Shown piece by piece: positions 38,801 to 46,452 of a DNA stretch of 64,000 bases. The notes beneath the pieces are model-generated. The model ran no database searches. It was not told the DNA's origin and saw only the letters and a list, made by a program, of their open reading frames with translations. A program made the position numbers and the translations under genes. Numbering within the stretch: the stretch's first letter is position 1; every line of letters begins with the position of its first letter. The DNA is from Prochlorococcus marinus str. SB (GTDB lineage Bacteria; Cyanobacteriota; Cyanobacteriia; PCC-6307; Cyanobiaceae). The DNA lies in NCBI RefSeq assembly GCF_000760115.1, contig NZ_JNAS01000002.1, positions 682,001 to 746,000 of the forward strand, written 5' to 3'.

Positions 38801-41800
38801 CATCAGGAGGCCCGTCAGTCGACATTCTGAGCAACTCAGAAAAATACAAAAACGATAGTTACGACAGCATTGAAGTTGTACGGTCATTCGAAATTGATGA
38901 TTACAAAAAAGATAACTACGGGGCAGAAATCAGTGGATATCTAACACCGAAACAAGACGCCGACTATATCTTTTATTTATCCTCTAATGATCACTCTGAG
39001 CTCTGGCTCAGCAGCAATGAAGATATCAACAACCTCGTGCTTGTTGCTAAACGTGATGGTGTCACCAAGTTCAGAGATTACGACGCAGGCGGAACTGAAT
39101 CCACGGGCCGATCAGTCAGCATTAGTTTAGAAGCTGGCAAACGCTATGCAATTAAGGCACTACTCAGAGGGGACACAGGCTCAGACCATCTTTCTGTTTC
39201 TTGGGGCTTTGCAGGTGAGGCTGCTCCAACTGATGGCGCTGAACCGATTGCGTCGGAATACCTCAGTTATGACCTCGGTGAGAACAACACATCCGGTCTG
39301 CAGCAAAGCCAAGTGGGAGGCTTAATCGTTAAATATTACGAGACAGTCGGAGAGACATATGAAACGGGCCGCACAATCTGGAACCGCGTGTCAGGCCGGG
39401 GATTGGATCAAGATGGAAATAAATTGCCTTGGAAGGGGAATCACCTCTCTGTTGCTCACAACAACGCGATTAATAGCGGCATCAACCCAATTAAAAATCC
39501 AGATGATAGAACCAATAACTCTGGTTGGGGTCATCGCGGCGGTCACGTGTGGGATGAGCTCAGAGATTGGGGCAACTACGATTTCCGACCTAAAGAGGGG
39601 TCAGCCTTTATTGATGCTGGCATTTCCATAGAAGGCTTCACCATCCCATTTGATGGTGTCTCCGATGGAATCGTCGGAGCTGCACCAGATATCGGCGCCT
39701 ATGAATACGGCGATAGCCAGTACTGGATACCTGGCCATCAAGAAGAGAAGGCAAGTTTTCCAATCGGTGCTCGAGATAAAACCCTCATTGCCAAACCAGA
39801 TCTTGATCTGATCTGGCAAGAAGGCCTGGATGCCGAAAGCAATCGTGTTTACTTTGGGACAAATCCAGATCAACTGGAATTTAAGATTGAGCAAACAGGG
39901 AATATTTATGATCCGACACCTGAGGAAAATGAGATCCTTTCTGCTGGACAAACCTATTACTGGAGGATCGATACCAAAAAATTAGATGATTCAATCGTAA
40001 AAGGAGATACATGGCAATTCACGGTAGATACCAGGCCGCAGCAAATCGAGATCGAGTCGGTTTATGTTGATTACCAGGACGGTGATCATCAATATCTTGT
40101 ACCCAAAAATCATGATGGAAAAGCAGAGCTGAGCTTGCCAACCTATGGCTACTACATCAGCAAGTATGAAATCACCAACAGTCAATATGCTGCGTTCCTC
40201 AATGAAGTTGCTCAATACGTCAACGTCGGCGATGTCTGGGATAGCCGGATGCAGATTGGCCGTGAATCAGATCCATCAGGGTCTGGAGGATACATCTATA
40301 CACCCGTTAGTGGAAATGAAAATCATCCAGTCACCTATGTGAGCTGGGCGAGTGCAACACGATTCACCAATTGGATGAGCGGTGAAGCGGGTGCGATTTA
40401 CGGTGGAAATTTAAACGGCTTTAACAAGGGCTATACGCAACGCAAAGACAACCAACGTGCCTGGGGGGCCGGTGCAATATCTTTACCTAGCTGGGAAGAA
40501 TGGATTAAATCTGCTTACTACAACCAATCGACAAATACAGTCTATAAGCATGCAACAGGACGAACCGGTAGTAACAATTTAATAACAACGAATGATGCCA
40601 ATTACGGTAGTACGGTTGATGACACTATGTCGGTGGGAAGCTATTCCACACCAAGCTTTTTCGGTACCTATGACCAAGCAGGAAATGTTGGAGAGATGCT
40701 TGACAATAAAGTGCTTCAAGTTGGTGGCAGTTACGAAAGCGATGAGGAAGGTGTATCACATCGATATTTTGTCGATAACCAACATAATAATGACAAAGAA
40801 GCCAGTAAGGGATTTCGAATCGTTAGCCTCGCTGCAATACAGAAAGATAAAGACAACAATGGTACCAACGAGTTTTATATCACTAACTACAAGAATGGGA
40901 ATAATCGTGCACCCATTCTGGACAATCCGAGTCCCGGTTCTGATGATCAGTCAATTGATTTGGATGATGAGCAATTGGAAGATAACACTTGGAAGCTACT
41001 ACCAGCAGATATTGGTAAGGAGTATAGCTTCAGCATTGCAGACAGTGCGTTTGATCCTGAAGGAGGTTCAGTTACTTTCGGTCAACTGGTTGGTCCTGAC
41101 TGGCTGACGTTGAACGCACAAGGTGATCTATCGGGAACTCCTACAAAAGAAGAACATCTGGGCTCGTTCAACATCCAATACAAAGCAACGGATGAGACGG
41201 GGCTTTTTAGCATCACAACAGAGCCCATTGAGTTGCTTGTGTCTCAGCAGCTTAATGCCACGGAGGGCGACGACAATTTACAAACAACATTCGAGACAAC
41301 ATGGCTGTTTGGTCTTGGTGGAGATGATTTCATCACTGGTTCCGATCAAAATGAATACTTTGCTGGCGGCGCAGGCAACGACAGTTTGAATGGCGGAGCA
41401 GGAATTGATCGAGCACAGTACAGCGGCAATAAATCGGACTATTCATTGCGGTTGCTGGACAGTGGAGACGTGGAAATCACTGACCTGCGGGAGACGAGCC
41501 CAGATGGGGTAGACCTTTTGCGTGATATTGAACACCTCAACTTTGCTAATGGCACGCGAACAGTTAGTGATGCAATTCCATTAAGCAAACCATTGAGCTA
41601 TGAATTTATCAGCTCATTCGGAACACAAGACAATGATAGATTCCATGACCGTGGGTACCACTGGAGAGATACAAATATTTCTAGGCCAAGCTATACGAAT
41701 GATCAAATCATTTTGCCTTGGATCTCAAATGCAGAAAACACAGAAAACAACAAGGCGTATATTCGTGCGACAGACTTAAACGGTGAATTACTCTGGGAAA

Positions 41801-44800
41801 ATCTAATTGGTAGTTATCAAACTCTTGCCACTGCAACCGATCAGAATGGGGACATTTATGTTGCTTGGTCCAGTTTAGAGCCAACAAAGACCTCAAAAAT
41901 TGGTAAATTTGATGCTAACGGAGATCTGCTCTGGGAAGCTTCATTGGAAGTTCCAGAACACACCATCTTTGACATGGTCGTGATTGACGACAAAATTTAT
42001 ACTGCTGGTGGAGCAAGCGGGTACAAAGCAGGTGTTATTTATTCACTTAGTACAAACGATGGTTCGATTCATTGGAAATCAGTCCAAAGGAATCCTATCG
42101 TTGATTTTCTTGACATTGAAACAGATGGTAAAGCGCTCTATCTCAGCGGAACCTCTAAGGAAAAAGATGGATATGGCTTAACGGTCGCCCAAAATACACA
42201 CTCCTTCAAATATGATCTGGATGGAAATCAAGTCTGGTATAGCAATTCAAAACATTATGGCCAGCGTTCAGAAGAGTACAGTTCAACAATTTTTGAAAAT
42301 CAACTGATATCTGCGGGTAAAACACACAAGAAAAGATCAACTGACTCAGGCAGCCTCCTGGTAAGTCGCGATTTAGAAACTGGCGAAGTCTTATGGAGAA
42401 AAATATTGAGAGATTGGGGATCAAGGTTCGTCGATATCGTTACTTATAAAGGGACTGTATACGCAGCAAGTATTGAAGGGAAAGCAGCTGTTATTCATGA
42501 ACTTGAGAAAGACGGAAATATGGGGCGACATCTATTGATCAATCTGCCTGATGAATGGATGCAAGGGTGGAGTTTTGTCATCGCTAATGATGAACTCTAT
42601 TTGAATGGCATTACGACTGGAGACGCAGGCATCGCAAAGAATCAGGGGGGAACAGATATTTTTCTGGCCAAGATCACTACGGGATTGGAAGATGCTGAGA
42701 TTCCTTTCAGTGGCATCAGCATTATTCCAACCGCACCTCGCGATAGCGAAGGAAAACTGCAAACCTCAGAGGTTGGTTCCTCTACATCATTCAAGGTCAA
42801 GCTGAATCAAGAACCTCTTACAGACGAGGATGTTGTTGTTTCCCTCACAGGTCTTGATTCAACGGAAGGTATACTTTCTGTTAACAAACTCACTTTTAAC
42901 AGAAGCAATTGGAATATTGCTAAGGATGTTGTCATTACTGGTATTGCTGACAACGCTTATGACGATGATACGAAATATTTAATTAGGGTATCAGTCTCAA
43001 ATAGTGGGGGCTACAAAGGCACAGAGTTCGATACTATTTTTGTTAATAATCAAAATGTTGATAATGAAATAAGAACTAAATTTTTAGAAAGAGATTCACT
43101 TGATACTGCAATATATGCATGGACAGAAGATCAGGATGAAGCAGCAGCAATGTATGGAGATATTAACAACTGGGATGTTAGTCAAATAACTGATTTTTCA
43201 GGACTATTTCGAGGTAAAACAACTTTTAATTCTGATATAAGCGATTGGGACGTAAGTAATGGAACTAATTTCTCTTATATGTTTTCTAACGCAGAAGTAT
43301 TTAATCAAGATATAAGTCTTTGGAATGTAGGTAATGGTCAAAACTTTAGTGTTATGTTCCTTGGGGCGGATGCAATGATTGCTGCTGGATGGTCAGAAAC
43401 ACCTACTGCATCTGATTTTATAGGTAAAACATATCTTGGAACTGAGGGAAAAGATACATTAACTGGTAAAGATGGTAATGATGTTTTTAATGGAGGTTCA
43501 GAAGATGATGTTTTAAGAGGAGGTAAAGGTCATGATACTTATTACGTTGATAGCAAAGATGATCGAGTCATTGAAAAAGCTGGAGAAGGCATTGATCTAA
43601 TTTATTCCTCAGTTACATATACTGCTTCTTCTTATGTAGAAGATCTTAATCTTACTGGCTCATCTAATATCAATGGATCTGGTAATTCCCTAGATAATAC
43701 TCTGTTGGGAAATTCTGGTGATAATAAACTTTATGGAAAAGATGGCGATGATGAAATCTATGGAAGAGATGGTAAAGATAGGATATATGGCTGGAAGGGA
43801 GAAGATATTATTTATGGAGAAGATGGCGATGATTATTTAAAAGGTCATTACGGCAAAGACAAATTATATGGAGGAGCTGGTGACGATACCTTACTAGGAG
43901 GAACAAGTTCTGACGAACTCTATGGAGGAGAAGGTAATGACAAATTATATGGAGAATCCAGCGCGGATAAATTATATGGTGGTAGTGGAAATGATATTTT
44001 ATATGGTGGAACAAGTTCTGATGAACTCTATGGAGGAGATGATGAGGACAAGCTTTATGGTGGTAGCAGTTCTGACATTCTTTATGGAGAAGATGGAGAT
44101 GATTATTTAAAGGGACACTCCAGTGCCGATAAACTTTATGGAGGTAATGGTAATGATTATTTAAGAGGAGGCTCCAGTTCTGATGAACTTTATGGTGGAG
44201 CTGGAGATGACCGCCTGAAAGGAGAATCCGGTAGCGACAAAATGTATGGCGGAGATGGTGATGATACTTTTTATGTGAGCAGTAAAAGTGATAGTGTCAC
44301 AGAAGAAGAGGACGAAGGAACTGATTTAATTTATTCATCAGTTACATTTACAGCATCTAGCAATGTAGAGAATCTAACCCTTACAGGTAAAGGCAATATC
44401 TCCGGATCTGGTAATGATCTAGATAATACGCTTACTGGAAATGATAAAGCGAACAAGCTTTATGGCAAAAGTGGTGATGACAAATTATATGGAGGAAAAG
44501 GTAATGACAGATTATATGGCTCAGAGGGAGCAGATACTCTTTATGGAGAAAGTGGTAATGATTATCTAAAAGCACATTCTGGTAATGACATCCTCTGGGG
44601 AGGAAGTGGTAAGGATTATCTACGAGGAGGAGAAGATGATGACAAACTTTATGGAGAATCCAGCGCCGACAAGTTATATGGAGAAGATGGAAATGATGAA
44701 TTATATGGAGGCTCTAGCGCTGATAAACTTTACGGTCAAGATGGTGATGATTATTTAGAAGGTGGCACTAGTAAAGATAGGCTTTCTGGAGGTAATGGAA

Positions 44801-45291
44801 ATGATGAATTACATGGAGGAACAAGTGCCGATAAACTTTATGGCGGTGCTGGGGCAGATCAATTATATGGTGATACAGGTGATGATTACCTAAAAGGACA
44901 TGCTGGAGTTGATTACCTATATGGTGGAGAAGATGATGATTATCTAAGAGGCGGAGATGATGGAGATGAATTATATGGAGAAAGTGGAGATGACTTATTA
45001 AAAGGAGAAGATGGCGATGATATTTTAGTTGGAGGTTTAGGTAAAGATGATTTATATGGTGGAAGTGGAAATGATGTTTTTGTATTAACTGCCGGAAGTG
45101 GTTACGACAGAATTAGAGATTTTGAAAGAGGAGATAAAGTTGATTTAAGAGGGCTTGTTGTTGAGGAATTAGGAGTTTTTGATAGTGGCAAAAATATGAA
45201 GGTCTATATAGATGAAAATAAAAGTGATTTGCTGGCAATAATTTATAACAACAACATAGATGATGGATTAATATCTGATTTTATTTTTTAA
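35857..45291 (+). CDS. Giant multidomain RTX protein (3144 aa), predicted type I-secreted surface protein
   Basis: Reading the translation, I see these parts in order: PQQ/BamB-like propeller (~26-372), Ig-like DUF5011-type (~388-468), right-handed beta-helix (~472-985 and ~1140-1300) interrupted by a PA14-like domain (~988-1138), Fn3-like (~1311-1389), formylglycine-generating-enzyme-like domain (~1396-1657), cadherin-like (~1682-1794), a short RTX block (~1799-1905), a second propeller (~1911-2276), an Ig/Calx-like domain (~2284-2402), DUF285/BspA repeats (~2435-2510), and a long RTX array (~2526-3080) ending in [14 protein letters not shown], which is typical of type I secretion tails. There is no N-terminal signal peptide, and I saw no cysteine anywhere. 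The first ~7.2 kb is much richer in GC than the rest. Likely roles are adhesion, polysaccharide binding or cell-surface defence; no function is proven. Confidence 0.92.
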   Translation: MNESGNNEIRKEQSLNSNNQDPLKSIVLSQIGTDSQSSIKGRSSSTSDALYVPWKNGSLYENGYISKLSHSGELQWRKQIADVNQITTATDKDEKIYTAWSRNSYHTEETRGSFIAKLNPDNGEIVWKTELESHNYIINDLYAVGNTLYAVGQYKGTKRPLFIAVNRNDGKLLWQKEVAASDSTAFTEIDSDGSNLYVSSKSALGISGTVHQFKLDGTVVEAWNGSDRQKLSRTNTQDQTSVIVGNQIISAGKTSLDEFYDGSSWRLVSRNLQTGAINWRQQWGSSGDKIISSITEFNGKIYAVAIERKGKGWEGNVQEISTQGELGRQIYFAAPINATQDPQLVANGDKLFLVNAASQEGDAGAGIIQIVTGQETSGAIFAQQGAANQAPTLQLSGDASITIQQGSEWVEEGWSATDPEDGDLSTNVSVTSPRVIDTSKPGTYELTYSVEDSEGLSTSVARTIEVEPHRMGDNYYLALNGSDENDGSIDNPFATFEHAKDSLKPGDTLHIRGGTYYQQLKINGSAGPKGDKHNPITVKAYEGETVVVSGAPPISTSWVKDGDRWKTNVWQGSDDLGTNKRKIRQLFLDDKLLTGARFPNLEHEFDQPDHSFWWTSTKAYRSANSEEHSNYRIDGLDDIQGSVEGAVWYGVGQGPMLVKDHQQGSDVVQTAKNPKQQTSNGVIGNTGGWLMGALPLLDADREWFFDKETGDLYLQLADGIDPNEQRIIARTNQHGPGESGAGLKILNSDGWIFDGINLFATSLTINNTRDLEFKNSKVLHPGYTNYMLSDTSWPGSNIVRSSSRLKFTNNEFAYNYGTLIEYGKNVSSLIFKNNNFHDAINHMWGNNGGPIVRHNSNVVSLKNTVVGTGFGGLGRPGSSNQIELNHIGKSWYDWDTGGITINQGASDVVVNRNWIYGHTRNGLRFDGHPAGIGRIASHNVAWQNGVALKTKGDQHKIHNNTAFANGDDLAMWEVKFYGYQEASGGPSVDILSNSEKYKNDSYDSIEVVRSFEIDDYKKDNYGAEISGYLTPKQDADYIFYLSSNDHSELWLSSNEDINNLVLVAKRDGVTKFRDYDAGGTESTGRSVSISLEAGKRYAIKALLRGDTGSDHLSVSWGFAGEAAPTDGAEPIASEYLSYDLGENNTSGLQQSQVGGLIVKYYETVGETYETGRTIWNRVSGRGLDQDGNKLPWKGNHLSVAHNNAINSGINPIKNPDDRTNNSGWGHRGGHVWDELRDWGNYDFRPKEGSAFIDAGISIEGFTIPFDGVSDGIVGAAPDIGAYEYGDSQYWIPGHQEEKASFPIGARDKTLIAKPDLDLIWQEGLDAESNRVYFGTNPDQLEFKIEQTGNIYDPTPEENEILSAGQTYYWRIDTKKLDDSIVKGDTWQFTVDTRPQQIEIESVYVDYQDGDHQYLVPKNHDGKAELSLPTYGYYISKYEITNSQYAAFLNEVAQYVNVGDVWDSRMQIGRESDPSGSGGYIYTPVSGNENHPVTYVSWASATRFTNWMSGEAGAIYGGNLNGFNKGYTQRKDNQRAWGAGAISLPSWEEWIKSAYYNQSTNTVYKHATGRTGSNNLITTNDANYGSTVDDTMSVGSYSTPSFFGTYDQAGNVGEMLDNKVLQVGGSYESDEEGVSHRYFVDNQHNNDKEASKGFRIVSLAAIQKDKDNNGTNEFYITNYKNGNNRAPILDNPSPGSDDQSIDLDDEQLEDNTWKLLPADIGKEYSFSIADSAFDPEGGSVTFGQLVGPDWLTLNAQGDLSGTPTKEEHLGSFNIQYKATDETGLFSITTEPIELLVSQQLNATEGDDNLQTTFETTWLFGLGGDDFITGSDQNEYFAGGAGNDSLNGGAGIDRAQYSGNKSDYSLRLLDSGDVEITDLRETSPDGVDLLRDIEHLNFANGTRTVSDAIPLSKPLSYEFISSFGTQDNDRFHDRGYHWRDTNISRPSYTNDQIILPWISNAENTENNKAYIRATDLNGELLWENLIGSYQTLATATDQNGDIYVAWSSLEPTKTSKIGKFDANGDLLWEASLEVPEHTIFDMVVIDDKIYTAGGASGYKAGVIYSLSTNDGSIHWKSVQRNPIVDFLDIETDGKALYLSGTSKEKDGYGLTVAQNTHSFKYDLDGNQVWYSNSKHYGQRSEEYSSTIFENQLISAGKTHKKRSTDSGSLLVSRDLETGEVLWRKILRDWGSRFVDIVTYKGTVYAASIEGKAAVIHELEKDGNMGRHLLINLPDEWMQGWSFVIANDELYLNGITTGDAGIAKNQGGTDIFLAKITTGLEDAEIPFSGISIIPTAPRDSEGKLQTSEVGSSTSFKVKLNQEPLTDEDVVVSLTGLDSTEGILSVNKLTFNRSNWNIAKDVVITGIADNAYDDDTKYLIRVSVSNSGGYKGTEFDTIFVNNQNVDNEIRTKFLERDSLDTAIYAWTEDQDEAAAMYGDINNWDVSQITDFSGLFRGKTTFNSDISDWDVSNGTNFSYMFSNAEVFNQDISLWNVGNGQNFSVMFLGADAMIAAGWSETPTASDFIGKTYLGTEGKDTLTGKDGNDVFNGGSEDDVLRGGKGHDTYYVDSKDDRVIEKAGEGIDLIYSSVTYTASSYVEDLNLTGSSNINGSGNSLDNTLLGNSGDNKLYGKDGDDEIYGRDGKDRIYGWKGEDIIYGEDGDDYLKGHYGKDKLYGGAGDDTLLGGTSSDELYGGEGNDKLYGESSADKLYGGSGNDILYGGTSSDELYGGDDEDKLYGGSSSDILYGEDGDDYLKGHSSADKLYGGNGNDYLRGGSSSDELYGGAGDDRLKGESGSDKMYGGDGDDTFYVSSKSDSVTEEEDEGTDLIYSSVTFTASSNVENLTLTGKGNISGSGNDLDNTLTGNDKANKLYGKSGDDKLYGGKGNDRLYGSEGADTLYGESGNDYLKAHSGNDILWGGSGKDYLRGGEDDDKLYGESSADKLYGEDGNDELYGGSSADKLYGQDGDDYLEGGTSKDRLSGGNGNDELHGGTSADKLYGGAGADQLYGDTGDDYLKGHAGVDYLYGGEDDDYLRGGDDGDELYGESGDDLLKGEDGDDILVGGLGKDDLYGGSGNDVFVLTAGSGYDRIRDFERGDKVDLRGLVVEELGVFDSGKNMKVYIDENKSDLLAIIYNNNIDDGLISDFIF
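35932..36972 (+). repeat. Propeller domain, copy 1 (protein-level repeat)
   Basis: Residues ~26-372 of the giant protein. It pairs with the copy at 41587-42684. Shared landmarks are QIISAGKT here against QLISAGKT there, and [14 protein letters not shown] against [14 protein letters not shown], in the same order and with similar spacing. Repeated blades of the G-x-x-x-W type suggest a PQQ/BamB-like beta-propeller. Confidence 0.8.
41587..42684 (+). repeat. Propeller domain, copy 2 (protein-level repeat)
   Basis: Residues ~1911-2276 of the giant protein, collinear with copy 1 over about 350 residues. The copies have diverged strongly at DNA level but stay clearly alignable in protein, so the duplication is old and probably happened in the donor lineage; both copies lie in the GC-rich part. 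Confidence 0.8.
43534..43713 (+). repeat. Spacer module A inside the RTX array
   Basis: Residues 2560-2619 form a 60-residue beta-rich module (contains [20 protein letters not shown]) between RTX units. It matches module B at 44263-44442 at 42 of 60 positions by eye. Such modules are frequent in RTX proteins and are thought to extend the stalk. Confidence 0.8.
44263..44442 (+). repeat. Spacer module B inside the RTX array
   Basis: Residues 2803-2862, the second copy of the 60-residue module (contains [20 protein letters not shown]). The two copies split the array into a leading block, a middle block of ~190 residues and a last block, so array growth by duplication of a module plus repeats is likely. 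Confidence 0.8.
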
Positions 45292-45365
45292 ATCAAATTC
45301 TGAGAGTATGAAATTTCGCTTTTAAAGTTTGTATCTTCTAAGATGTTCTTAATAAAAATTTCGTA

Positions 45366-45797
45366 ATGACAAGAGTAATCTCTATAGATGATTTAAGAGG
45401 ATTATTTACTAAACCTTATGGTACAGATGCACCAACAAAACAAAAATGGGCTGAATTTTATAATGAGAATGTTATTTTTACAGACCCAACTCAGAAAACA
45501 GAGGGTTTAGATTCTTATGTTAAAGCTCAAGAAAAGCTAGTTAAAAGATGTGATGATGTTTTTTTAGAAACTCATGCAATTTCTATAACTGGGGATTGTG
45601 GATTTATTGAATGGACAATGGGTTTAAAAATTATGGGTAAAGAATTTATTTATCCTGGAACTACTCGTTTATTATTTGGTGAAAATGGACTAATAAAAGA
45701 GCACAGAGATTACTTTGATTTTTGCGGCCCAACTTTTGGACCAGTTCCTATTTTAGGACCATTTATAAGATGGCTTTATAGTAAATTTGTATCTTGA
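45366..45797 (+). CDS. SnoaL/NTF2-like small protein
   Basis: A 143-residue soluble protein with an NTF2-like look: KQKWAEFYNENVIFTDPTQK at residues ~25-44, a DSYVKAQEKLVKRCDDV helix, and the closing strands GKEFIYPGTTRLLFGENGLI and EHRDYFDF. This cone-shaped fold holds small hydrophobic ligands or serves as an isomerase, but no catalytic pair can be assigned. It is AT-rich and host-like, 74 bp after the giant gene and convergent with the GNAT gene. It could ride on read-through from the giant gene, but a functional link is not shown. Confidence 0.75.
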   Translation: MTRVISIDDLRGLFTKPYGTDAPTKQKWAEFYNENVIFTDPTQKTEGLDSYVKAQEKLVKRCDDVFLETHAISITGDCGFIEWTMGLKIMGKEFIYPGTTRLLFGENGLIKEHRDYFDFCGPTFGPVPILGPFIRWLYSKFVS

Positions 45798-45824
45798 TTT
45801 TGCTTTCTTTAGAAAAAGAATACT

Positions 45825-46280
45825 TTATATTTCACGAATCAATAAATTTTGAGAAGTAACTTCTTTAAAATCAAATTGAGAATAAAACGATTTTTTATTT
45901 GTTGTCATTAAATATAATTTTTTTGTATTTTTAATTTTTTTAGAAGATAAAAGATTGTTTAAAATTAATGTGCCGAAACCATTGCCTTGGTAATTTCGAT
46001 CAATAACAATATCCCAAAGCACTCCGCGGTAAATCCCATCGGTTAAAGCTCTACCAAAACCAACTATTTCCTTGCCAACCCAAAGACTTATTACGACATC
46101 ACTGTTAGCAAGACATTTTTTTAGATCATTAATTGATCTATTTTTTGCCCAAAAAGCATTGGTATCTAGTAATTTTTGTAGTTTAATTAATCCTTTTGTT
46201 GGTTTAAGATTAGGACCTAATCCAAAAACCCTTAATCCTAAAGCCCCTTTTGCATGTTTAATTATAGATATTTCTTTCAT
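45825..46280 (-). CDS. GNAT family N-acetyltransferase
   Basis: A 151-residue acetyl-CoA-dependent acyltransferase. The acetyl-CoA site is visible as IDRNYQGNGFGTLILNNLLS (Q-x-x-G-x-G/A pattern), preceded by VGFGRALTDG and VLWDIVIDR, and the C-terminal strand SFYSQFDFKEV is typical. The substrate cannot be inferred; small stand-alone GNATs may act on proteins, polyamines or antibiotics. It is divergent from secA across a 172-bp gap and convergent with the NTF2-like gene. Confidence 0.85.
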   Translation of the reverse strand: MKEISIIKHAKGALGLRVFGLGPNLKPTKGLIKLQKLLDTNAFWAKNRSINDLKKCLANSDVVISLWVGKEIVGFGRALTDGIYRGVLWDIVIDRNYQGNGFGTLILNNLLSSKKIKNTKKLYLMTTNKKSFYSQFDFKEVTSQNLLIREI

Positions 46281-46411
46281 TTATTAAAAAGATTTTTGAA
46301 AAGTGATGTCAGCTAGGTTATTTTTGTGACTTCAATCTAAATACCTTAATCGATCGTTTCTATAAAATAAAGAGATAATAGTTTTCTTCATTCTGTTGTA
46401 ACGCACTAATT

Positions 46412-46417
46412 TATAAT
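46412..46417 (+). promoter_or_regulatory. Consensus -10 box upstream of secA
   Basis: A perfect TATAAT 35 bp before the secA ATG. The nearest -35-like sequence (TTGTAA at 46396-46401) is only 10 bp upstream, too close, so this is a -10-only promoter call. Confidence 0.4.
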
Positions 46418-46452
46418 GTTTGTAATAGGATGAATTTTTAGGACTTTGACTT

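Larger units (their letters stand above)
35857..43040. other. Segment with foreign base composition inside the giant gene
   Basis: Hand counts of single 60-base lines give 28/60 at 38101, 29/60 at 37981 and 33/60 at 39541, against 20/60 at 43081, 21/60 at 44101 and 17/60 in secA at 46501. Codons change too: CTG, CGC, GGC and ATC are common before ~43,040, while TTA, AGA, GGA and ATA/ATT dominate after. The left edge is less sharp, because the first ~100 bp are intermediate. This is best explained by import from a donor with higher GC, such as a marine Synechococcus-like cell (inference). Confidence 0.8.
43436..45110 (+). repeat. RTX nonapeptide repeat array
   Basis: Roughly 555 residues made largely of nine-residue units of the G-G-x-G-x-D-x-L-Y/x type (for example [20 protein letters not shown]). 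In functional RTX proteins these bind calcium and fold after export. Many alternate units replace the G-x-x-D turn with S-S-x-D ([18 protein letters not shown]). At DNA level some blocks recur almost exactly: about 31 nt at 43900 and 44008 differ by a single base, a 108-bp offset equal to four nonapeptides. Confidence 0.9.

Noticed and set aside
36643-44110. Many 60-170-codon ORFs in other frames of the giant gene (for example 40592-41107 plus, 39601-39951 minus)
   Set aside because: They lack recognisable protein character and overlap a long coherent multidomain frame; higher GC simply makes stop codons rarer there.
43900-45060. Short repeated DNA blocks that could be mistaken for a CRISPR array
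   Set aside because: The repeats are in frame, encode RTX nonapeptides, have no constant-length unique spacers, and there are no cas genes.
35857-45291. Diversity-generating retroelement target, suggested by the FGE/C-type lectin-like domain
   Set aside because: No reverse transcriptase gene or template repeat is visible in the window, and the domain is internal rather than at the C-terminus.
35583-46452. Prophage or integrative island next to tRNA-Gly
   Set aside because: No integrase, structural phage gene, transposase, or repeat of the tRNA 3' end was found; only the single giant gene has foreign composition.
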